NCBI GenBank assembly: GCA_025330725.1
Contig: JAIWND010000016.1
Location: 248,001-312,000, forward strand
Source of the DNA: Chlamydoabsidia padenii
Taxonomy: Eukaryota; Mucoromycota; Mucoromycetes; Mucorales; Cunninghamellaceae
Reading direction: 5' to 3'
Length of the DNA stretch: 64,000 nt
Shown one piece after another: positions 60,332-64,000 of the stretch. The notes under the pieces were generated by a model, which was given only the letters and a program-made list of their open reading frames with translations, did not search any database and was not told where the DNA came from. The first letter of the stretch is position 1. Each line of letters opens with the position of its first letter. The position numbers and the translations under genes are program-made.

Positions 60332-61435
60332 ATGATGCCTCTCACTCATATGTTTGTATCCAAACATCGCAAAGTTCTTTTTGATATCGCGGTGGTGATA
60401 CGAGACCTCGTCAACATTCCTTTGGTTAGTGGACTCTTCTTTGTGAATTGGCGAATCAAGAATGCCTCATATGCTTATGGAACAACAGAAAGGTAAGTAC
60501 TATTAAAAAAGTAAGTAGGTCTTATCAGTTAACGATACTCACACGTTTATCTAGGATACCAATTAAGGATCATACGGTGTGTTGGGACCAGCCTATCAAT
60601 GTTCTATCTCAAATGATCATCAGCAAAGAACGACTTTTGGGACCATGTGAATTGAAACTACAAGTATTTCAGAAACTTGGCGGTAAACAAATTTCAACCA
60701 TTGGTGACTTGACCATCAATTTGACTGACTATGTGGTGGATAATGACTCGGCTTGTAAAAGATTCCTTTTAAATCATTCAAAATTCAATTCCACTCTAAA
60801 GGTAATTAATAGAAACAAAGATACATATATGGGTGGTGTCGGGGGGGGTATTCATTGTGCTTCATTATCCCAAATCTTATAGTTGTCTATCAGTCTCCAT
60901 CAAAAATCTGACGTGGATGTGGAATACCAAGTGTAAGTAGTATAACACAAAAAGGATTCAATGATTTTACTCACCTACTACTTTTATATGACTATAGTCC
61001 CATAAACAAGAAAAATCAACTACCAACAAGTATCTCCACTTTGATCAGTGAAAGAAAAGCAAGTATTGCATTGCCACCATTAGATGATAACTTATCAGGT
61101 AAAAAAAAAAAAGAGGAGGTGAGACATCACATGCTTGTATCCCATAAAAATAGTTTACACTTTTTAATCATACTTACATCATTTTTTTTAAACTTCACTT
61201 CTTCATGCCATAGGTAATCAATCTACTGGGGTAATGGCAAATCCAACTACAAATCAGTCAATTCTGACATCAAGAACTACGACAACTTTGGTAAAGTGTT
61301 AGGAATATCTTTATGGGACTCTCATGATACTAACTTGATTTATTTCTATAGGCTTTTTGTAAACAAAATACTTTACTCAATGATCCCCGATATCCTTCCC
61401 CTCAAGATGTGGTGGAACAGTTGTTTGCTCATTGA
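60332..61435 (+). CDS. NT-C2 domain protein (EEIG1/EHBP1-type N-terminal C2)
   Basis: Six exons: 60332-60492, 60555-60801, 60883-60932, 60997-61098, 61214-61290 and 61352-61435; about 239 residues. The first half is an NT-C2 domain: VLFDIAVVIRDLVNIPLVSG, then FVNWRIKNASYA, HTVCWDQPINVL, LGPCELKLQVFQKLGG and GDLTINLTDYV. This domain occurs in EEIG1, EHBP1 and fungal relatives; many bind membranes or small GTPases of endocytic or actin routes. The C-terminal part is Ser/Thr-rich and ends QDVVEQLFAH. It is shorter than animal EHBP1 since no coiled-coil or CH domain follows. Function is inferred from the domain only. Confidence 0.85.
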
Positions 61436-62156
61436 CTTTTTAGATATGTATGTAATACCCTATCCTCCTTCTCTATTTTTATCCCTCTCTTTTTTTTGTA
61501 TAGCATAGAACGTAATCTCTATTGTATTATCTGTATAAACTTTGTTAATATGTCCATCTTTTACCTGTATGTACCTCTTTATATATATATATATATATCT
61601 TTGCCTTGTCTGTAATAAATAAGGGTTATGTATGACAGACTATATAATGATGTGGGGTGAATGGAGCGCAGATCATTGAAAGACGGATCTTCTTTATGAA
61701 TTGTGTTTCGGTATTAACTAAGGGGGTAAACAAATTACTTTATGGAAAAAGCAATGTACATCATTAAGTGCTACTTCATCGATTGTCTTTGACATGGACC
61801 CTTTCCAAAGACTTCACTATTACCATATAGGGTTTGGCGGGATTTTTAGCCTCTTTTCTTAATTCATGCAAGCGGGCTCTGATTATACATTTTTCATTCA
61901 CCGCCAATAAATTCATATCCCGACAGTGGTGGGCTAGCGTACAGACTAGAGAGTAGATGCTTGATTTATTAAAGAAAAGAAGAAGAAAAAAAAATGCGGA
62001 TGCTGGTATAAAGATAGGAGAGTTGTGAAAATATAATGATGTGATGATAATATGTACAATTAGGGGAAGCGACAGTAACCATGTAGATGAATCAACATGA
62101 ACAAGACATACATGCCTTTCAAATAAAGGAAAAAAAAAAAAGGTTTAGGAGAGAAT
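61436..62156. other. Convergent intergenic region
   Basis: Between the NT-C2 gene (+) and the PB1-zinc finger gene (-). Holds a (TA)n tract (61579-61599), AATAAA-like ends (near 61614) and a motif copy GGCGGGATTTTTAG (61836-61849). No gene seen. Confidence 0.6.
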
Positions 62157-63117
62157 CTATGTATAATTTAAGGTGTGATAGGGGTGGTGTTGATAACAGT
62201 GGGGTTTGGTTTTTTTAGATGAATAATGTCCCTGAACCCTTTCATGGCGCCGCAAAGCATCCACTCGAGTGAATCTCTTGTTGCATTGCTGACAATAGAC
62301 GAATGGGCGGTTTTTCAAATGAATCGATTGATGTCGCACGAGATCATAAGGTCGTTGGAACGTTTGGCCGCAGAGTGTACCATCTCCCACTGGCTGATCA
62401 CAGCAATAGATGGATAGTTTTGATCGGGAGGACCAAACTCGGCTGTCGGGATTTGAATACTGAGTGAGGGGGGAGGGCGGTGAAGACGAGGCGGTGGTGG
62501 AGGGAGATGAATGGGGACTGAAACTAGGAACATCACTGGGATATGATTTATCATCAATGACAAGGTACGAGTCGAGATCAATACCAGAGTCTTTACGTGG
62601 TTGCTTGAAATAGTCATTATGCTCTCCAAGTTCATGCCACCACATTACTTTTGGTTTGATAAGAGGGGCTGAACTGTAATAGGTTTGATGATCAGGTTGA
62701 AGTTCCAGAAACAGATCTAGAGTCAGTTGTCGAAGCGAAGAAAAGGCACTTTGAAATGACTCATTATCATGTACATGATACTTGTGATTATTGTCATATA
62801 TATAGAGTTTATAATCATGCAAAGTGAATCGACCCTGACGAAAAAAAGAAAAAAAAAAAAAGTTAGCTTTTTTGTCGGGATGTGAATTTGCACATGTTGC
62901 ATAAAAGTACCTTTAAAGACCGCTGTAATTCATTCATCAGATCATCATAGGTAGGATAAGGCTGACGATGACAAATTAGCTGAGCTTTTATAAAAGACGT
63001 GTTGTATTTCTTTTGCAAAAGAACTCTATCAAAGGAAAGCCGAGTTAGTCAGTTTCTCCTCATGATTCAATCGATTTTTTTCAAGTACCGAAAATGAAAA
63101 TCAGTTTGACCAGTCAT
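62157..63117 (-). CDS. PB1 domain plus C2H2 zinc finger protein
   Basis: Three exons (63117-63089, 63025-62911, 62834-62157) give about 273 residues. The first 90 residues form a PB1-like domain: MTGQTDFHFRVLLQKKYNTS opens with the expected beta hairpin, YPTYDDLMNELQRSLKGRFT is the helix region, and the segment YKLYIYDNNHKYHVHDNESF supplies the acidic OPCA-like turn. A Ser/Pro-rich linker follows. The C-terminus has a divergent finger (LCGQTFQRPYDLVRHQSIH) and a canonical one (YCQQCNKRFTRVDALRRHER). PB1 joined to C2H2 fingers is an uncommon combination; it would couple PB1 partners to DNA binding. The acidic PB1 motif could pair with a basic PB1. Motif copies occur within the coding exon (62446-62458) and in intron 2 (62875-62888). 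Confidence 0.75.
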
Positions 63118-64000
63118 AAAGTAACAAGATCTTACAAGAAGAAAAGAGAGAAGAAAAAGAATCAGTCGCCTTTTCTTAAAAAGATCCCACAGTCTGACTC
63201 TGCATGAACGCTTGAAAGGGGTGGCAACAAGGGCGAAGAAGAAAGTAAAAGGAACATTTATCCGCCTTGTATCGAATAATCCCTGTACATACATATCTGT
63301 CATCTCCTCCTATCCCTTTCAAATGAGGGGAGAATAGAGAAGGAGCGAGAACATGTTACTTGGATCATCTCCTTTTCCATCTTCCTCCGTGGATTGAGAA
63401 GATGCCACCATGTGTTGACTTTGATGCTCATTTGGATGATGAAGTCACCTCTCCTACTCTTAAAGGGGAAAATGAGGTTCATGGCTTTGTCATTGTCATG
63501 TTCAAAAAAAAAAAAAAAAAAAAAAAGAGGTGGGTAAGCGAGGACACTGTTTGTGTGTAACATGTTAGGTGTCATAGTGATGATCATCACTCTACCAGAT
63601 ATATGTACCTTGTCATTGTTACTTCATTTTCATTACCCGAGGAAAACCTTATTGGGATGATCGGCGTAATGCAAAAAGTATAATTTTCAAACCCCGGATC
63701 ATATCTAATTGTCCATTTTTCAAAACGAAGCACACACCCACAAAGACACACATACATACATAGGCGATGTTTTTTTTAAGCCTATTAAAAGGAGAGGGAC
63801 AGAAAAAAAGGAGACATGATGTTTGGCCATCTTTTTTAAAAAGTGTTTTTATTATAGATGATTCATTTTAACAAGGGGGAGAGGACATCAGCGGGGAATA
63901 AACAGTCATGTAAGGTAAACCCGAGGATGAAGATTAGGAGATATATCCAAATAAGGAGGAAGAGGGAAATCAAATAGAAAAAAAAAAAAAAGAGAGAGAG
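63118..64000. other. Terminal intergenic region
   Basis: Contains the promoter of the PB1-zinc finger gene, an A22 run (63505-63526), a motif copy TTTTCAAACCCCGG (63684-63697) and a purine-rich end. A 66-codon plus-strand frame at 63360-63560 includes a poly-Lys run from the A tract and is not trusted. Confidence 0.5.

Noticed and set aside
63360..63560. Plus-strand 66-codon frame
   Set aside because: It includes a poly-Lys run from a homopolymer and no recognisable features.
1..64000. CRISPR arrays, insertion sequences, biosynthetic or defence cluster
   Set aside because: No spaced direct repeats, transposase, terminal repeats or co-directional pathway genes were seen; the gene content is ordinary fungal housekeeping and regulation.

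Overview
This window looks like nuclear DNA from a filamentous fungus of the Mucoromycota, most likely Mucorales. The grounds are inferential. Genes are compact, on both strands, and split by many 50-130 nt GT-AG introns. The AT-rich spacers carry long T or A runs. The gene set includes a short Kre9/Knh1-like wall protein, a PAS-GATA factor of the white-collar-2 type and a WOPR (Gti1/Pac2) regulator. No CRISPR array, rRNA, tRNA or mobile element could be supported.

Layout. 0-6.5 kb: a PX-PB1 protein (+), mitochondrial methionyl-tRNA formyltransferase (-) and a WOPR factor (+). 7.7-18.4 kb (+): SulP sulfate transporter, Sfp1-like zinc finger, MINDY deubiquitinase with a C-terminal CaaX-like tail, and a heat shock factor with a spliced leader carrying two uORFs. 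18.8-23 kb (-): a DUF3020 protein and an OPT oligopeptide transporter. 23.9-30.8 kb: a cryptic small gene (-), NAD-dependent glycerol-3-phosphate dehydrogenase (+), the Kre9/Knh1-like protein (-), 2.2 kb without a supported gene, and the PAS-GATA factor (+). 31.2-35.2 kb: ESCRT-II subunit SNF8/Vps22 (-), a PIN-like carrier (-) and a diphosphoinositol-polyphosphate-type Nudix hydrolase (+). 35.5-44.5 kb: an Adp1-like ABC-G transporter (-), a tiny ORF (+), a Ymc1-like mitochondrial carrier (+), the cleavage/polyadenylation factor Mpe1 (-) and Rab7/Ypt7 (-). 44.8-61.4 kb: two small lineage-specific genes (-), full-length PRP8 (-), the RNA polymerase II assembly factor Rtp1/TANGO6 (+), a small membrane protein (-) and an NT-C2 protein (+). 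62.1-63.1 kb: a PB1 plus C2H2 protein (-). The genes are mainly unrelated housekeeping and regulatory functions, not one pathway cluster. SNF8 and Rab7 share the endosome-vacuole route, and PRP8, Mpe1 and Rtp1 all serve mRNA production.

The most notable non-gene signal is a dispersed 12-15 bp motif, roughly CGGG(G)(A/T)TTTRAAAWT. It occurs about 30 times in either orientation, and in more than a dozen genes it lies about 80-350 bp upstream of the start codon. It looks like a core or proximal promoter element of this genome. Other points of interest are the HSF leader uORFs, a PB1-zinc-finger architecture, two GC-AG introns, micro-exons of 18-21 nt, and a few unrecognised small genes.
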